Shown here: one piece after another, positions 4,313 to 5,386 of the stretch | How positions within the stretch are numbered: position 1 is the stretch's first letter | How the letters are laid out: the number at the start of each line of letters is the position of its first letter | Source: an uncultured Clostridiaceae bacterium | Lineage (GTDB): Bacteria > Bacillota > Clostridia > Clostridiales > Oxobacteraceae | Length of the DNA: 5,386 bases | Direction: 5' to 3' | NCBI GenBank assembly: GCA_937900065.1 | Contig: CALCDS010000284.1 | Location: 1 to 5,386 of the forward strand | Translations under genes and position numbers: made by a program | Notes under the pieces: model-generated | What the model saw: the letters and a program-made list of their open reading frames with translations, nothing else | Databases searched by the model: none | Told to the model about the DNA's origin: nothing

Positions 4313-5284
4313 CTATCGGTAACTGTATATCATATCCCTATCGATTGGTTTTCCCAATTTCATTACAGCCTTGATTTTTATATCGAGCTTTCTTGAATAA
4401 TCCAAAAACTCATTTGCTTTGCTTATGGAAAATTCACTTCCATCCAGCTTTAAGTTTGCAAGAAGCGCTCCTTCCCAAATCCTTGATGTTAGAATATATT
4501 TGTCGTCAGCAATCCTGTCCGTTAAAATCACAGGTTCACGCTGGCCGGCCAGTGCGGCGTCATCGATCATTAAAAACGGCTTGTTTATATTTGCTTCCTC
4601 GTCTGATAAATTCATGATGAGCATCTTGTGTGAAACAAAACTTACAAGCTTGTTTATATCCGCATTCCCAGTATAGATTAAAATATCGCATGAATCCATT
4701 GCCTTTTTATAATCGCTTACAACCGGCGCCGATATGCCGCAGCTTTTTATATATTTTAGTGCGATATCGTTTAGCCTGTCTTTGTCTTCAGTGCACAATG
4801 TAAGAAAATTGGCATGCTGCATCAAAAGTTCAGTCATTATAAGCCCAATCTCGGTAGAAGCATCTGCTATGCATATGCCGCACCGCCAAAAATTTATTCC
4901 CATCAGAGCCGATACTTTCATGCAGGCTTCAATCAAAACCGACGGCCTGTAAAAAATACCGTCCGATATTTTAAACTTGGAACGCAGTTTGACTATCTGC
5001 TCGCCTGAAGCTTTCAATATCGAACCGTCGACTACGATTACCTCGGCTCCCATGCTCCTCGACTTTTTAGCTGCCTTTAGCAATTTCTTTTGCATGAGAA
5101 TTTTATTGCCGCCAAATCGCGGTATTGACAAGCTATACCCTGACAGATTCAAGCCGTAAACTCCCATATCCTTTATGGTAGAGCTTATATAAGGCGGCAT
5201 ATATGGCGTGAGAGCTTTCCTTAACCTTTTATTAACGTTGTTTATGAAACCACTGCTTGATGTATATTCATCCATTTCAGACAA
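4313..5284 (-). CDS. Divergent Rossmann-fold protein resembling COG5322 / acyl-ACP-reductase-like dehydrogenases
   Basis: From memory of the family, the order of motifs fits COG5322-type dehydrogenases (relatives of cyanobacterial long-chain acyl-ACP reductase): an IPP-like segment (PYMPPY, 27-32), GLNLSGYSLSIP (44-55), a helix AAKKSRSMGAEVIVVDG (71-87), GIFYRPSVLIEACMKVSALMGI (109-130), a Rossmann strand-loop-helix ICIADASTEIGLIMTELL (137-154), SCDILIYTGNAD (198-209), and a C-terminal SRIWEGALLANLKLDGSEFSISKANEF (267-293). The glycine-rich loop is degraded (G, G, G appears as D141, T144, G147), and the cysteine expected in the ACxAE region is R268, so it may not be a working oxidoreductase. 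The coordinates use a TTG at 5284. A strong ribosome binding site at 5316-5322 and family-like residues encoded upstream in frame (FGAFSYIHL) suggest that translation really begins about 20 bases earlier, but no in-frame ATG, GTG or TTG exists there. The coding frame is certain; the function is tentative. Confidence 0.75.
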   Translation of the reverse strand: MSEMDEYTSSSGFINNVNKRLRKALTPYMPPYISSTIKDMGVYGLNLSGYSLSIPRFGGNKILMQKKLLKAAKKSRSMGAEVIVVDGSILKASGEQIVKLRSKFKISDGIFYRPSVLIEACMKVSALMGINFWRCGICIADASTEIGLIMTELLMQHANFLTLCTEDKDRLNDIALKYIKSCGISAPVVSDYKKAMDSCDILIYTGNADINKLVSFVSHKMLIMNLSDEEANINKPFLMIDDAALAGQREPVILTDRIADDKYILTSRIWEGALLANLKLDGSEFSISKANEFLDYSRKLDIKIKAVMKLGKPIDRDMIYSYR

Positions 5285-5312
5285 ATGGATGTAGCTGAAA
5301 GCCCCAAATAAA

Positions 5313-5386
5313 TCACTCCTTTACCGCAGCCCCCTTGAGGATCATTTCATATGCCCAATCCTTATCCATATATATATTATTATTTT
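5313..5386 (-). CDS. C-terminal end of an unidentified upstream gene (partial)
   Basis: An open frame enters at the right edge and ends at TGA (5315-5313). Its last visible residues read NNNIYMDKDWAYEMILKGAAVKE. The stop overlaps the ribosome binding site of the next gene, the usual arrangement of coupled genes in an operon. The stretch is richer in G+C than the nearby spacers, and its internal ATG at about 5369 has no ribosome binding site, so this is more likely the tail of a longer gene than a tiny one. I cannot identify the protein from 23 residues. Confidence 0.5.
   Translation of the reverse strand, partial: NNNIYMDKDWAYEMILKGAAVKE
5316..5322 (-). promoter_or_regulatory. Ribosome binding site AAAGGAG out of register with the downstream ORF
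   Basis: A strong site followed after 8 nt by TTG (5307-5305). That TTG is in a different frame from the dehydrogenase-like gene and its frame closes after about 20 codons. Reading in the gene's own frame, the codons after the site are AGT GAT TTA TTT GGG GCT TTC, with no standard start. One additional G in the GGGG run (5302-5305) would join this TTG to the gene as Leu/Met-Gly-Ala-Phe. It is either the site of an indel or sequence error, or evidence for a non-standard start. Confidence 0.65.

Noticed and set aside
1..5386. Window length of 5386 equals that of phage phiX174
   Set aside because: Content is bacterial chromosomal (tRNA, lysS, greA) with no phiX gene; the length match is coincidental.

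Overview
The window looks like chromosomal DNA of an AT-rich, low-GC Gram-positive bacterium, most likely a clostridium-type member of the Bacillota. The evidence is the strong purine-rich ribosome binding sites (AAAGGAGG, AAGGGGAG), the near-consensus sigma-A promoters with 17-nt spacing, the adjacent greA-lysS gene pair, and a class II lysyl-tRNA synthetase of bacterial LysS type. The species cannot be named from sequence alone. No transposase, integrase, CRISPR array or phage gene is visible.

Layout, left to right. The left edge (1-53, minus strand) is the 5' two thirds of a tRNA-Asn gene with its own good promoter (72-100), reading out of the window. An AT-rich spacer of about 460 bases follows. 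It carries a promoter with an overlapping inverted repeat, which drives two plus-strand genes. The first (518-1105) is an unrecognised cytoplasmic protein with a long coiled coil. The second (1173-1748) is a single-pass membrane protein with an OmpA/MotB-like domain outside the membrane. A 212-base spacer and a perfect 46-nt palindrome (1961-2006) end both this unit and the converging minus-strand unit.

The right half is all minus strand and is read from right to left: the last codons of an unidentified gene (5386-5313), a divergent Rossmann-fold protein resembling the COG5322 / acyl-ACP-reductase-like dehydrogenases (5284-4313), a 293-base regulatory gap (4312-4020), greA (4019-3537) and lysS (3519-2014). 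The gap holds a full-consensus promoter (TTGACA-17-TATAAT), a long hairpin about 25 bases downstream of it, and then a second good promoter for greA-lysS that lies inside another inverted repeat.

How it fits together: greA and lysS are housekeeping genes (release of stalled RNA polymerase; charging of tRNA-Lys) that share a transcript ending at the bidirectional terminator. The two plus-strand genes look like a separate envelope-linked module placed between this operon and the tRNA gene. The most interesting items are: (a) the promoter-plus-hairpin unit upstream of greA, which could be a small RNA or an attenuator; (b) the dehydrogenase-like gene, whose nucleotide-binding glycines and putative catalytic cysteine look lost and whose ribosome binding site points to a start in the wrong frame; and (c) the OmpA-like protein, which lacks the aspartate normally used to bind peptidoglycan, beside an uncharacterised coiled-coil protein.
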